From Saccharofermentans sp. (GTDB lineage: Bacteria; Bacillota; Clostridia; Saccharofermentanales; Saccharofermentanaceae): 64,000 nt of DNA. Shown here piece by piece: positions 1-9,211 of the stretch. Each line of letters starts with the position of its first letter. Positions within the stretch are counted from its first letter, which is position 1. The stretch spans positions 1 through 64,000 of the forward strand of contig JAIKYD010000113.1 of the NCBI GenBank assembly GCA_024683485.1. Direction: 5' to 3'. A program made the position numbers and the translations under genes. Below the pieces are notes generated by a model, which was not told the origin of the DNA, searched no databases, and saw nothing but the letters and a program-made list of their open reading frames with translations.

Positions 1-6
1 AGTCAT
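1..6 (-). CDS. Start of a gene running off the left edge
   Basis: On the minus strand an ATG at 6..4 is preceded at six bases by GGAGGT (18..13), a near-perfect ribosome binding site. Only the first two codons (Met-Thr) lie in the window, so nothing can be said about the product. It lies downstream of lysS in the same direction but is separated from it by a strong hairpin and a candidate promoter, so it is probably its own transcription unit. Confidence 0.4.
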
Positions 7-32
7 TTCTTAACCTCCAATTCCTTATAGTA

Positions 33-61
33 AGGATATAAAGGAGAAGAAATAACTTCAA
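33..61 (-). promoter_or_regulatory. Candidate sigma-A promoter for the left-edge gene
   Basis: Minus-strand TTGAAG (61..56), a 17-base spacer and TATCCT (38..33) would start transcription near position 26, giving a leader of about 20 bases before the ATG at 6. The 13-base word AAATGTGCGATTT (plus strand) occurs at 60-72, touching the -35, and again at 154-166. The second copy may be part of an operator. Confidence 0.4.
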
Positions 62-228
62 ATGTGCGATTTGCAGGTTTGATTGAATCTGTGAAAAAGA
101 TGTAAGGTGATCGCAGGACGGCTGTTTACACAATTCATCTGTAAAAGAATCGAAAATGTGCGATTTTTAAGGCTCTGCACAAAATCGTGCATCAAAAGAA
201 GTAAGTTAGATGTAAGTTAGATGTAAAC

Positions 229-258
229 AGCCCATTTAGAGGTAAGTCTAAATGGGCT
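229..258 (-). terminator. Hairpin after lysS
   Basis: A perfect 12-base-pair stem (229-240 with 247-258) and six-base loop lies 47 bases past the lysS stop. The bases after it on the minus strand (GTTTACATC) are only weakly T-rich, so termination may be imperfect. On the plus strand just before it, 201-226 holds GTAAGTTAGAT in tandem. The remaining leftmost 200 bases hold no gene that I can support. Confidence 0.6.
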
Positions 259-305
259 GAAATGCCTTAATTTATTGCGTTTGCTGGTTTTGCCAAAACA
301 AAACG

Positions 306-1808
306 TTACATCGTGGGACGCATAGTCGGGAACAGCAGAACATCCCTGATGCTCGGACTGTCTGTAAGGAGCATTACGAGACGGTCGATACCGTAGCCGA
401 TGCCGCCCGTAGGGGGCATACCGAGCTCTAACGCGTTGAGGAAGTCCTCGTCGGTATGGTCAGCTTCGTCGTTGCCTGCTTCAGCTGTAGCGTCCTGAGC
501 AGCAAATCTTGCACGCTGGTCGATAGGATCGTTGAGCTCTGAGTAAGCGTTGCACATTTCCCATGTATTGATGAAGAGTTCGAATCTCTCGACCTTCTCG
601 GGCTCGCCCTTCTTTTTCTTGGTAAGAGGGGAGATGGCGATGGGGTGATCCATGATGAATGTAGGTTGGAGAAGGTTCTTCTCGCAGTATTCCTCGAAGA
701 AGAGGTTTACGATATCACCCTTGGTGTGCCATGTCTCATACTCGATGTGGTGCTCATCAGCGAGCTTCTTAGCAGCCTCATCGCTTTCTACAGTATCGAA
801 ATCGATTCCTGCATACTTCTTGATCGCATCGTTCATTGTGAGGCGCTCAAAGGGCTTCCCGAAGTCGATCTCAAGGTCACCGTACTTGATGAGTGTTGTG
901 CCGCATACCTTCTCTGCAACATGGCGGAACATGGACTCTGTGAGTTCCATCATGCCGTTGTAGTCTGTGTATGCCTGATACAGCTCCATAAGCGTGAACT
1001 CAGGGTTATGGCGTGTATCCATACCTTCATTACGGAAAACTCTGCCGATCTCAAATACTCTCTCGAAGCCGCCTACAAGGAGTCTCTTAAGATAGAGTTC
1101 CAATGAGATGCGGAGCTTCAGGTCGATGTCGAGAGCGTTAAAGTGTGTTGTAAACGGTCTTGCAGCCGCACCGCCAGCATTGGAAACGAGCAGAGGTGTC
1201 TCGACCTCCATGAAGTCTCTGTCAGCGAGGAAGTTGCGGATCTCTTTGATGATTTTTGATCTCTTCTCAAAAGTCTCCTTAACCTGGGGATTAACGATGA
1301 GATCTAAGTATCTCTGACGGTAACGGATATCGGTGTCCTTCAAGCCCTGATACTTGTTCGGGAGCGGGTGGAGGCACTTAGCAAGGAGCTTGTATGCCTT
1401 GGTGAGGATTGATACCTCGCCCTTCTCCGTCATGTATACCTCACCCTCAACGCCGACCAGGTCGCCGATATCGAGGTTCTGCCATGCCTTGTAGTCTTCC
1501 TCGGGGAGGTTGTCGATCTTGGTGAAGATCTGGATCTTGCCCCTGCGGTCATACAAATCGCAGAAGGAAACCTTACCCATGCCGCGCTTGGACATAAGAC
1601 GTCCGGCAACTCTTACAGTTTTACCTGCGAGCTCCTCATAGTTGCTTACGACGTCTATGGAGTGATGTGTAACGTCGTAGGTAAGTTCTTCATAAGGATC
1701 CTTGCCTGATTCCTGGAGAGCCTTGAGCTTCTCCATACGGAATCTTGTCTGTTCCTGGATTTCTTCTGCGCTTAATGGTTCTGTCTGAGGTACGAATTTC
1801 TTTCCCAT
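306..1808 (-). CDS. lysS: Lysyl-tRNA synthetase, class II
   Basis: Charges tRNA-Lys with lysine in the cytoplasm. The 500-residue protein has the usual length and layout: an N-terminal OB-fold anticodon-binding domain (about 65-150), then the class II catalytic core. Motif 1 lies around FMEVETPLLVSNAGG, motif 2 is the FRNEG segment after FERVFEIGRV, and motif 3 is GGIGYGIDRLVML near the C-terminus. It is the last gene of a minus-strand run (zinc-ribbon protein, guaB, greA, lysS), 42 bases after greA. The adjacency of greA and lysS is common in Firmicutes. The ribosome binding site is weak (AGAGA). No T-box is seen upstream, so expression probably follows the operon. Confidence 0.97.
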   Translation of the reverse strand: MGKKFVPQTEPLSAEEIQEQTRFRMEKLKALQESGKDPYEELTYDVTHHSIDVVSNYEELAGKTVRVAGRLMSKRGMGKVSFCDLYDRRGKIQIFTKIDNLPEEDYKAWQNLDIGDLVGVEGEVYMTEKGEVSILTKAYKLLAKCLHPLPNKYQGLKDTDIRYRQRYLDLIVNPQVKETFEKRSKIIKEIRNFLADRDFMEVETPLLVSNAGGAAARPFTTHFNALDIDLKLRISLELYLKRLLVGGFERVFEIGRVFRNEGMDTRHNPEFTLMELYQAYTDYNGMMELTESMFRHVAEKVCGTTLIKYGDLEIDFGKPFERLTMNDAIKKYAGIDFDTVESDEAAKKLADEHHIEYETWHTKGDIVNLFFEEYCEKNLLQPTFIMDHPIAISPLTKKKKGEPEKVERFELFINTWEMCNAYSELNDPIDQRARFAAQDATAEAGNDEADHTDEDFLNALELGMPPTGGIGYGIDRLVMLLTDSPSIRDVLLFPTMRPTM

Positions 1809-1850
1809 AATTACATCTCTATCTTTATGTTTTCGTTATTTCTTAAAAAA

Positions 1851-2333
1851 TTATTTTTCGATTTTAATGATCTTGTATTTGATGATGCCGGAAGGTGTGG
1901 AGACGGATACTGTCTTGCCTTTCTTCTGGTTGGAGATGGCTCTGCCTACAGGTGAGTTCTCGGAGATTCTCTTCTTCTTGAAGTCGATCTCGGATTCACC
2001 TACGAGCTTATACTTATACTCCTGCTTTGTTGCGGTGTTCTGGAGGGTTACTGTGGAACCCAGAGAAACCTTATCTGTGGAAAGGTTAGAATCGTCAACA
2101 ACTTCTACAGACTTGAGGATAGCTTCGAGTTCTTCGATACGTGTCTCGTTCTCTGCCTGTTCTGCTCTCGCTTCATCGTACTCGGAGTTCTCCGAGAGGT
2201 CGCCCTGAGCCTTGGCGTCTTCGATTCTTCTCGCGATCTCGCTTCTCTTGCCTGTCTTACGCTCGGAAAGCTCGTTTTGCAGTTCGTCGTAACCTTCCTT
2301 GGTAATCTGTTTCTTGATGATTTCGTCAGCCAT
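1851..2333 (-). CDS. greA: Transcription elongation factor GreA
   Basis: GreA enters the secondary channel of RNA polymerase and stimulates cleavage of backtracked transcripts. The 160 residues match the family: an N-terminal antiparallel coiled coil (about 1-75) with the conserved tip segment GDLSENSEYDEA, whose acidic residues reach the polymerase active site, followed by a C-terminal FKBP-like domain ending in the typical GIIKYKIIKIEK tail. The start has a good site (AGGAGA). It sits 58 bases after guaB and 42 before lysS in one orientation, so co-transcription is likely. Confidence 0.96.
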   Translation of the reverse strand: MADEIIKKQITKEGYDELQNELSERKTGKRSEIARRIEDAKAQGDLSENSEYDEARAEQAENETRIEELEAILKSVEVVDDSNLSTDKVSLGSTVTLQNTATKQEYKYKLVGESEIDFKKKRISENSPVGRAISNQKKGKTVSVSTPSGIIKYKIIKIEK

Positions 2334-2391
2334 TTTGTCTGTCTCCTCGTGTTATATAGATTTATATCGATATTTCGAAAGCGTTCGAAAA

Positions 2392-3900
2392 TTATCTGGC
2401 CGTTCTGTCGTTTTCCTTCTGGATAACGTCATGGGCGCCGCCCTCAATGATGGATGTTGAAGATACAACAACCAGACGGGCCTTCTGCTGGAACTCCTCG
2501 ATAGAGGAGGAGCCGCATGAGCACATCGTTGCCTTGACCTTTGCCAGTGAAACGTCCAGACCGTCTTTGAGGTTGCCTGCGTAAGGAACGTAAGAATCAA
2601 CGCCTTCCTCGAAAGCCATCTTGCCGCCCTTTCCGCCGTCATCGTAACGCTGCCAGTTGCGTGCACGGTTGGAACCTTCGCCCCAATACTCTTTAACATA
2701 TGTTCCGCCAACGAGAAGCTTTCTCGTGGGGGATTCGTCGAATCTTGCGAAGTAACGGCCGAGCATCATGAAATCCGCGCCCATAGCGAGGGCCAGAGCC
2801 ATGTGATAGTCGTGAACGATACCACCGTCAGAGCAGAGCGGAATATACCAGCCGGTCTCCTTGAAATACTCGTCACGAGCCTTGGCAACAGCAAGAACTG
2901 CTGAAGCCTGTCCGCAGCCGATACCTTTCTGCTCACGTGTGATGCAGATGGAACCGCCGCCGATACCGATCTTGATGAAGTCTGCGCCACAGTCAGCGAG
3001 GAACTTGAAGCCTTCTGCGTCAACTACGTTGCCTGCACCGATGATGGCATCAGGATAATTCGCCTTGCACCATTTGAGCGCTCTTTCCTGCCATACGGAG
3101 AAACCGTCGGATGAATCGAGACAGAGAACGTCAGCGCCTGCAGCAAGAAGGGCAGGGATACGCTCCTCATAGTCTCTTGTATTGATTCCGGCACCTACGA
3201 TGAGCTTCTTGTCTTTGTCGAGGAGCTCGTTCGGATTTGCCTTGTGGAATTCATAGTCCTTGCGGAAAACAAGACCTACAAGTCTTCCTTCGGAATTAAC
3301 GATAGGGAGCTGGTTGATCTTGTTGTCCCAGATGATGTCATTTGCTTCTTTGAGTGAAGTGCCTTCGGGAGCTGTAACGAGCTTCTCGATAGGAGTCATG
3401 AACTCTTTTACCTTGGTATCGAGTGAAAGTCTGCTGACACGGTAATCACGTGTTGTAACAAGACCTAAGAGCCTTCCTTCGGGTGAACCGTCTTCAGTAA
3501 CGGCTGCAGTGCCGTGACCGGTCTTCTCGTGGAGCTCGATAACCTTCTCGAGTGTATCCTCAGGAGAGAGATTTGAGTCAGATTCAACGATGCCGGCCTT
3601 GTACTTCTTGACTCTTCTGATCATGTCGCACTGTGACTGGATCGACTGTGACTGGAAGATAAAAGAAAGACCGCCGCATCTTGCGAGTGCTATAGCCATA
3701 CCGTCATCGCTGACAGCCTGCATTACTGCGGATACCATAGGTATATTGATCTTGAGGCGTGATTCTTCCTGGCCTTTTCTGTATTTCGCGATAGGTGCGG
3801 ATAAATCTACCTGATCAGGGGTGTTCTTCTCTGTTGTGAGATTAGGTACCAGAAGGTACTCTGAAAATGTTCTTGATTCCTCTTCGAAGATCTTCGCCAT
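2392..3900 (-). CDS. guaB: IMP dehydrogenase
   Basis: Oxidises IMP to XMP with NAD, the committed step to guanine nucleotides. The 502 residues contain the TIM-barrel core interrupted by a CBS pair (about 100-220). The catalytic cysteine is C319 in [10 protein letters not shown], and the flap Arg-Tyr dyad is R418-Y419 in NWQRYDDGG, the positions expected for the family. SICITR replaces the more usual SICTTR, and KEYWGEGS stands where many IMPDHs have YRGMGS; from memory this is the form common in Clostridia. GMP reductase is less likely because of the CBS domains and the dyad. It starts 8 bases after the zinc-ribbon gene, behind AAGGGA, so the two are surely one transcript. Confidence 0.93.
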   Translation of the reverse strand: MAKIFEEESRTFSEYLLVPNLTTEKNTPDQVDLSAPIAKYRKGQEESRLKINIPMVSAVMQAVSDDGMAIALARCGGLSFIFQSQSIQSQCDMIRRVKKYKAGIVESDSNLSPEDTLEKVIELHEKTGHGTAAVTEDGSPEGRLLGLVTTRDYRVSRLSLDTKVKEFMTPIEKLVTAPEGTSLKEANDIIWDNKINQLPIVNSEGRLVGLVFRKDYEFHKANPNELLDKDKKLIVGAGINTRDYEERIPALLAAGADVLCLDSSDGFSVWQERALKWCKANYPDAIIGAGNVVDAEGFKFLADCGADFIKIGIGGGSICITREQKGIGCGQASAVLAVAKARDEYFKETGWYIPLCSDGGIVHDYHMALALAMGADFMMLGRYFARFDESPTRKLLVGGTYVKEYWGEGSNRARNWQRYDDGGKGGKMAFEEGVDSYVPYAGNLKDGLDVSLAKVKATMCSCGSSSIEEFQQKARLVVVSSTSIIEGGAHDVIQKENDRTAR

Positions 3901-3908
3901 AATTTCCC

Positions 3909-4478
3909 TTATTCCTCCTTACCCTCATCTGTTACAGCCTGAGCCTCAGCTGCATCGATGACATCGCCTGTCTCTGCTACCTCAGCAACAGGTTCAGCTG
4001 CCGGTTCTACTGCAGGAACTGCTACGGGAATAGCCGCAGGAGCAGGTGCAGGTGCTGCTACAGGAGCAGGAGCGGGTGAAGGAACTGCCTTGGCTTCAGT
4101 AAAACGTGAAGGAGTGGCGGATGCATTCGGCGGAGCAACAACGTCAGCAGGAACTGCGTCTGAATCATCAAATCTTGCACCGCACTTGAAGCAGAATGCA
4201 TTGGAAAGGTTATTCTCGGTTCCGCAGACTGCGCACTTCTTGAGTCCTCTCTCTCGGAGGATCTTAACATTCAGGTCTTCAATCTCTATATAGAGGTTGG
4301 AGATGGATTCACATCTTGCGTTGATGTCCTTTGTCATATCGACATTAACATCTTTGTACTGTCCATAATAGAGGTGACCGATCTCATCGTAATACTTACG
4401 GATAGTATTCTTCTTCTCATCGATCATCTTCTGGAAGTTGGCGATGTTCTTTCCTTTTGCATCCTGGAATATGGGCAT
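3909..4478 (-). CDS. Zinc-ribbon protein with Ala/Pro-rich tail
   Basis: Function unknown. Residues 1-80 are charged and probably helical. A CxxC...CxxC zinc ribbon follows (C82, C85, C96, C99; CAVCGTENN and CFKCGARF). Residues 108-189 are an Ala/Pro/Val-rich tail with an acidic end. There is no signal peptide or membrane segment, so the protein should be cytoplasmic. The start has an excellent site (AAGGAGG). It heads the operon with guaB, greA and lysS, and a TATAAT lies upstream on the minus strand (4516..4511) without a convincing -35. Similar ribbons recur at 55117 and 56128. Confidence 0.75.
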   Translation of the reverse strand: MPIFQDAKGKNIANFQKMIDEKKNTIRKYYDEIGHLYYGQYKDVNVDMTKDINARCESISNLYIEIEDLNVKILRERGLKKCAVCGTENNLSNAFCFKCGARFDDSDAVPADVVAPPNASATPSRFTEAKAVPSPAPAPVAAPAPAPAAIPVAVPAVEPAAEPVAEVAETGDVIDAAEAQAVTDEGKEE

Positions 4479-4559
4479 ATTAAGTTCCTCCTTAAAATGA
4501 TTTAAAGAAGATTATACCTCAAAATTTCGCGAAAAACATTATAAATAATATTTAATAAA

Positions 4560-4584
4560 AAGGGTGCCACAGTGTGACACCCTT
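4560..4584 (-). terminator. Rho-independent terminator after glgP
   Basis: On the minus strand AAGGGTGTCAC pairs with GTGGCACCCTT (11 pairs, one G-U) around a three-base loop, followed directly by TTTTTATT. It lies 24 bases past the glgP stop and separates glgP from the guaB operon. Confidence 0.9.
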
Positions 4585-4608
4585 CAGAATAAACGAAAAT
4601 ATGAATTA

Positions 4609-6990
4609 TCAGATCTTCTGCGGCTTGATATTCCAGATTCCGCTTGCGTATTCCCTGATCGTACGGTCAGAGGAAAATTTGCCGGAATTGCAGATGTTGA
4701 CCCAGCACTTTCTTGCCCATTCGATATTGTCCTGATAATCCTTGTAGAGGCGGTCACGCTGCTTTCTGTAATCGTCGAAATCGCCCAATACGTAGTAAGG
4801 ATCACCCGGCTGCCAGTTGGAACCGTAGATGAGACCGTTGAAGAGGTCATTAAACATGCCGGAACCCTCATCATTGAAGGACCCGTCAACAAGTCTGTCA
4901 AGGCACTTCTTGAGACCCGGGATGTTCTCATACTGCCACTTGGGATTGTAGTATGCCTTTGTAGCAGCCATGTCCTGTGATCTGCAGCCGAAGATGTAGA
5001 TGTTGTCATCGCCTACACATTCAGCAATCTCTACGTTTGCACCGTCCAATGTACCGAGTGTAACGGCACCGTTCATCATGAACTTCATGTTGCCAGTACC
5101 GGAAGCTTCGAGACCTGCTGTGGAGATCTGCTCGGAAACGTCTGCGGCAGGGAACATCTTCTCACCAACGGAAACGTTGTAGTTCTCAACGAATACGACC
5201 TTGAGTCTGTTCTTCATGTCAGGATCGTTGTCAATAAGCTTTGCTATCTCATTGATGAACTTGATGATGGCCTTGGCTCTGAAGTAGCCCGGAGCGGCCT
5301 TTGCAGCGAAGAGGATCGTTACCGGTGGCATATCGAGCTTCGGATTCTCCTTGAGTCTGTCATAGAGGTTCAATGCGTAGAGAGCATTAAGGAGCTGTCT
5401 CTTGTATTCGTGGAGACGCTTGATCTGAACGTCGAAGCAGGAGTTCGGATTGAGCTTGATTCCCTTTGTCTTCTCGAGATACTCGGAAAGGTTCTTCTTG
5501 TTGTTCTTCTTGATGGCGATGAACTTCTTCATTACCTTGTCATCGTCCTTGTATTTCTCGAGCTGCTTGAGCTGGTCAAGATCCGTAACCCACTTGTCAC
5601 TGCCCAAAAGCTCGGTGATGAGTGCTGCAAGCTCGGGATCGCAGGTTCTGAGCCATCTTCTGGGTGTAACACCGTTTGTCTTGTTGGAGAACTTCTCAGG
5701 ATAGATGTTATACCAGTCCTTCAGTGTCTCATTCTTAAGGATGTCTGTGTGGAGTGCAGCAACGCCGTTTACGGAGTGTGAACCGTAGATCGCCATCCAG
5801 GCCATGTGGATCTTGCCGTCACCCAGAGGAGACATACGGTCAATGAGCTCGGAATAGAGACCTGCTTCGTACATCTGGGCACGGAACTGGTTGTTGATGC
5901 CTTCGATGATCTCGTAGATACGTGGGAAGAGGAAACGGAAGATAGAGATATCCCACTTCTCGAGTGCCTCTGCCATGATCGTGTGGTTGGTGTATGCGAA
6001 TGTGGCCTTAACGATCTCCCATGCGTCTTCCCAGCGGATGCCGTTCTCATCAACGAGAAGTCTCATAAGCTCAGGAATAGCTACTACAGGGTGTGTATCG
6101 TTGAGCTGGATTGAATTGTATTTTGCAAAATCGTGGAGATCATTGCCGTGATATTTCTTGTATCTGTAGATGATATCCTGCAGTGATGCTGAAACGAAGA
6201 AGTACTGCTGTCTTACACGGAGTACCTTTCCGTCATAGGAAGTGTCGTTCGGATAGAGGACTCTCCAGATGTCCTGGACACGGTTCCTCTCGATAACGGC
6301 ATCATCAAATCTCTGTGAATTGAAGAGGTTGAAGTTGAATTCCTGTGCGGGCTCAGCCTTCCAGAGTCTCAAAAGATTGACATTCTTTGTGCCATAACCT
6401 GTGATAGGAAGGTCGCAGGGGATAGCCCAGACGTCGATGTCTGAATAGTGGACTTTTACCTTGCGGTCATATCTGGGAAGGATGAACGGATAGCCGTGTT
6501 CCATCCAGGAATCAGGATATTCGTTCTGGAAACCGTTCTCGATAGCCTGTCTGAAAAGACCGTAACGGTAAAGGATACCGTAGCCTGTGACAGGAAGATT
6601 AAGCGTTGCGCATGAATCGAGGAAACATGCGGCGAGACGGCCGAGACCACCGTTGCCCAAAGCAGGATCGGTCTCTTCTTCGAGGATATCCGTTATATCA
6701 AGTCCGAAAGTAGCCAGAGCTTCCTTTGCCTGGTCATAAATGCCAAGGTTTACAAGGTTGTTGAGCATTGAGCGGCCTTCAAGGAACTCAGCGGAGAAAT
6801 AGTGAGCCTGGCGGCCCTGATTGTACTTATGTCTTGTAGCGATCCAGTTCTCCGAGATGATCTCAACGATGCTCTTCGAGAGCGCTGTCCAATAATCTCT
6901 CGGTGTAGCCTGTTCAAGGCTCATACCGGTCTCAGCTCTTACATGAGACTGCATCATCTGTTCAAGCGCTTTTGATGTAATTGTAGCCAT
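4609..6990 (-). CDS. glgP: Glycogen/alpha-glucan phosphorylase
   Basis: Releases glucose 1-phosphate from storage alpha-1,4-glucans using phosphate and pyridoxal phosphate (GT35). The 793 residues span the whole family. EASGTGNMKFMMNGA carries the PLP-binding lysine (about residue 636), and the N-terminal region has the glycogen-binding blocks GNGGLGRLAACFLDS and GYGILYRYGLF. It is a single-gene unit, with a sigma-A promoter at 7087..7059 and a strong terminator after it. The assigned ATG has no obvious ribosome binding site, whereas a GGAGG sits farther up before an overlapping short ORF, which suggests translational coupling. No other glycogen gene lies in the window. Confidence 0.95.
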   Translation of the reverse strand: MATITSKALEQMMQSHVRAETGMSLEQATPRDYWTALSKSIVEIISENWIATRHKYNQGRQAHYFSAEFLEGRSMLNNLVNLGIYDQAKEALATFGLDITDILEEETDPALGNGGLGRLAACFLDSCATLNLPVTGYGILYRYGLFRQAIENGFQNEYPDSWMEHGYPFILPRYDRKVKVHYSDIDVWAIPCDLPITGYGTKNVNLLRLWKAEPAQEFNFNLFNSQRFDDAVIERNRVQDIWRVLYPNDTSYDGKVLRVRQQYFFVSASLQDIIYRYKKYHGNDLHDFAKYNSIQLNDTHPVVAIPELMRLLVDENGIRWEDAWEIVKATFAYTNHTIMAEALEKWDISIFRFLFPRIYEIIEGINNQFRAQMYEAGLYSELIDRMSPLGDGKIHMAWMAIYGSHSVNGVAALHTDILKNETLKDWYNIYPEKFSNKTNGVTPRRWLRTCDPELAALITELLGSDKWVTDLDQLKQLEKYKDDDKVMKKFIAIKKNNKKNLSEYLEKTKGIKLNPNSCFDVQIKRLHEYKRQLLNALYALNLYDRLKENPKLDMPPVTILFAAKAAPGYFRAKAIIKFINEIAKLIDNDPDMKNRLKVVFVENYNVSVGEKMFPAADVSEQISTAGLEASGTGNMKFMMNGAVTLGTLDGANVEIAECVGDDNIYIFGCRSQDMAATKAYYNPKWQYENIPGLKKCLDRLVDGSFNDEGSGMFNDLFNGLIYGSNWQPGDPYYVLGDFDDYRKQRDRLYKDYQDNIEWARKCWVNICNSGKFSSDRTIREYASGIWNIKPQKI

Positions 6991-7030
6991 TTTTCAAGTC
7001 TTCGATGCCTCTCTTACCCTGAGAAGACAT
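6962..7030 (-). CDS. Possible 22-codon leader ORF overlapping the glgP start
   Basis: GGAGG followed by AAGTAG and ATG (7030..7028) opens a frame reading MSSQGKRGIEDLKNGYNYIK plus two residues. It stops at TGA 6964..6962, inside glgP codons 9-10 in another frame. It has a far better ribosome binding site than glgP itself. It could couple glgP translation to the leader, or be a chance ORF in the leader RNA. No homologue is recognised. Confidence 0.3.
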   Translation of the reverse strand: MSSQGKRGIEDLKNGYNYIKSA

Positions 7031-7058
7031 CTACTTCCTCCAAAATAATTCACGTCTG

Positions 7059-7087
7059 ATTTTAACAATAATGGGGTGCAATCGCAA
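7059..7087 (-). promoter_or_regulatory. glgP promoter
   Basis: Minus strand TTGCGA (7087..7082), 17-base spacer, TAAAAT (7064..7059). Transcription should start near 7053, leaving a leader of about 60 bases that includes the GGAGG and the short ORF. Confidence 0.6.
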
Positions 7088-7166
7088 TTTTTTGCCGCAA
7101 GTTCGTTCATTTAGCCAAAATAAGCCCGAAAAGTTATGTTTCCGCGTGTTTTTCTGACAACGGTGA

Positions 7167-7209
7167 AAGGTTTTTCCTGATGCAAAAACCTTAAATTTAC
7201 TGTAAATTT
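7167..7209. repeat. Two adjacent inverted repeats in the glgP/prepilin-peptidase divergent region
   Basis: AAGGTTTTT (7167-7175) pairs with AAAAACCTT (7184-7192). Immediately beside it AAATTTAC (7193-7200) pairs with GTAAATTT (7202-7209) across one base. They lie between two divergent genes and could be operators or a small hairpin. No specific regulator is recognised. Confidence 0.35.
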
Positions 7210-7298
7210 ACGGAAACGACATATGTAAAACAGTGCTTTGCGGCTGATTCCCTAAATAATTGTTTTTTTTCACGCGGTATATTAAACTTCTAACAGTT

Positions 7299-8186
7299 AT
7301 GAATGATGCTCTTTATTATGTGTTTGCCGTTGTGGCCGGTTTGGTCTCAGGTGCGCTGATAACATATCTTTTCGGGAGATTTCCCGAGAAATGGCTTCAG
7401 GATTACGGTGTAACACCGGAAGATCCTGATTACCGGCCGTCCAAACGGATGAGACCTTTCCCGGAAGGTCTTATTGCATGCTGTTTCTGTGCAGCGTGCT
7501 ACTGCGTGACTGTATTTTTCTGCAGATATCAGTATATTTACTACTTCAGACCAATGCATCTGGCGGTCATTTTCTTTGTCATTCCAGTTCTGATGCTTGT
7601 AATGATGGCTGATAAACTCAACAGGATAATCCCTGACCAGTTCTCGATCTTTATTGCCGGATGCGGTGTTCTGTCAGTGCTGGCCGATATTTTTGAGGGT
7701 TCCGTATGGTTCTCATCCGGTGTGCAGTGGTGGGTACCGGTCCTCAATAAAGTTATAGCTTCCGTTGTCGGAGGCGGAGTTATCTGGCTTATCGGATTCC
7801 TGTCGATCACATTCCTCGGCCGCGAGGGCATGGGAATGGGTGACATGAGGCTTCTGTTCGCGACTGGCCTTATCACAGGATGCTACGGACTTCTGATCCT
7901 GATATATGTATCGATCTTCTCGGCACTAGTCTTTGCGGTTCCGCTGCTTTTCAGAAAACTCAAGAGGATCTCAGCAGAGAAGAAGAGAATAGCCGGGGCT
8001 GAAGACCCGCGGGCGGAGAAACTCAAGATACAAAGGGAGAAAGCGGCGATCCATTTCGCGGAAGATCCGGATTATATGGCTTTCGGACCTTTCCTCGCAT
8101 TGGGCTGCGCCGTGTTCGCCATTATGGAACCGTTCTTCTTTGAGAAGATGTTCCAGACTATTGTCCTGTTTGGAGTGTATTTCTGA
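7299..8186 (+). CDS. Prepilin peptidase-like A24 aspartic protease
   Basis: Multi-spanning membrane protein of the type 4 prepilin peptidase family, which cleaves leader peptides of pilin-like proteins at the inner face of the membrane. The family's two aspartates are visible: one in ADKLNRIIPD and one in the signature GMGDMRLL. The C-terminal FGPFLALG segment is also typical. From the second Met the protein is 295 residues. A TTG 39 bases upstream is possible, but neither start has a clear ribosome binding site. The canonical N-terminal zinc CxxC pairs are not obvious. No pilin or secretion ATPase gene is nearby. Its stop overlaps the next start (TGATG), so the pair is co-translated. Confidence 0.8.
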   Translation: MNDALYYVFAVVAGLVSGALITYLFGRFPEKWLQDYGVTPEDPDYRPSKRMRPFPEGLIACCFCAACYCVTVFFCRYQYIYYFRPMHLAVIFFVIPVLMLVMMADKLNRIIPDQFSIFIAGCGVLSVLADIFEGSVWFSSGVQWWVPVLNKVIASVVGGGVIWLIGFLSITFLGREGMGMGDMRLLFATGLITGCYGLLILIYVSIFSALVFAVPLLFRKLKRISAEKKRIAGAEDPRAEKLKIQREKAAIHFAEDPDYMAFGPFLALGCAVFAIMEPFFFEKMFQTIVLFGVYF

Positions 8187-9196
8187 TGGACGTTCTGAGA
8201 TCCGTCGGCAATTATATAGTCAATTCTTTTAAATATCCTAAGCCTTATAACTGGGGATATCCGGTATTCTTCGGTGCTGCGGGGTTCGGCATCTCATACC
8301 TTATACTGAAACTGATGTTTTCCGGAGCATTTCCTTTCTCGTCAACATCTTTGATCGGATGTTCAGTTATAGTAATCCTGACTGTGATGTTTGCGTTTGT
8401 GACACCGGCTGTCCTGATCGCGGAGAAGGGCGGACTCTACATCACAGGACGCTATACAGGGATCGGTGCGCTGATCCTGTCTTTTCTGTCAGGCGCACCT
8501 ATATATCTGATAAAGGCTTCATTCCATAATATTTCGCTTGCGCTTTGGCTGAAGAGCGGTGGTACCGTTGTGTTCCCTGAGATTTTTTATATCTCTGAGG
8601 GAATAACCGGTCAGACGTTGCTTCTTGAGTTCCTTATAGATACGGTTATTCCGGCATTTGGATTATCGCTTTTCTTTCTCGGAGCTGTATGGCAGGGGTT
8701 CAGCGATAAAAACAGACGGTGGGCATTTGTCATTATCCCGGTGCTGATTGCGCTTTTCTCATTTGATTTTATAGATATCATTGCCATTCTCCTTATCGGT
8801 TGGTGGCTTTGTGTAGTACGCAATCACACCGAGAATATCTATGGACCGGTCCTGGCTTTGATCGGGGCGCGTTTTACAGGTCTTCTGATAGACGGTATTG
8901 TCGGTGAGATCGACCTTACGACTGTAAGAGTATACAGCGATATTCCTAATACCATTTATTTCTCATCAATCCCGGCACTTGTTGTGGCTTTGATACTGCT
9001 GGCGTTCTTCAGAAAGACACTGGGTGAATTCCATTTTACTTACAGTGCCGATATCTATGGAGACGAGAGACAGCCGGAAGTTAAGGATGGCGGCAAGGCC
9101 GGCGGATTCTTCTCCGGTGTTAATCTGACACTGATATTGGGGATTGCAATCTGTGTTGTACTGTGGATAGTATTGTTTGAGGGTATTAGAATTTAA
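8186..9196 (+). CDS. Polytopic membrane protein of unknown function
   Basis: I do not recognise the family. The 336 residues are very hydrophobic, with roughly eight or nine predicted membrane spans and a short charged stretch (YGDERQPEVKDGGK) before the last span. The ATG overlaps the stop of the prepilin peptidase by one base, and an AI-2E family gene follows after 15 bases, so the three form one operon. The coupling suggests a partner role with the peptidase, but no motif shows it. Confidence 0.7.
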   Translation: MDVLRSVGNYIVNSFKYPKPYNWGYPVFFGAAGFGISYLILKLMFSGAFPFSSTSLIGCSVIVILTVMFAFVTPAVLIAEKGGLYITGRYTGIGALILSFLSGAPIYLIKASFHNISLALWLKSGGTVVFPEIFYISEGITGQTLLLEFLIDTVIPAFGLSLFFLGAVWQGFSDKNRRWAFVIIPVLIALFSFDFIDIIAILLIGWWLCVVRNHTENIYGPVLALIGARFTGLLIDGIVGEIDLTTVRVYSDIPNTIYFSSIPALVVALILLAFFRKTLGEFHFTYSADIYGDERQPEVKDGGKAGGFFSGVNLTLILGIAICVVLWIVLFEGIRI

Positions 9197-9211
9197 CAAG
9201 AGGATTAAGCG

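Noticed and set aside
2352-2711. A 119-codon minus-strand frame
   Set aside because: It overlaps the 3' end of guaB out of frame, has basic and Ser-rich composition, and lacks any recognised motif or start signal.
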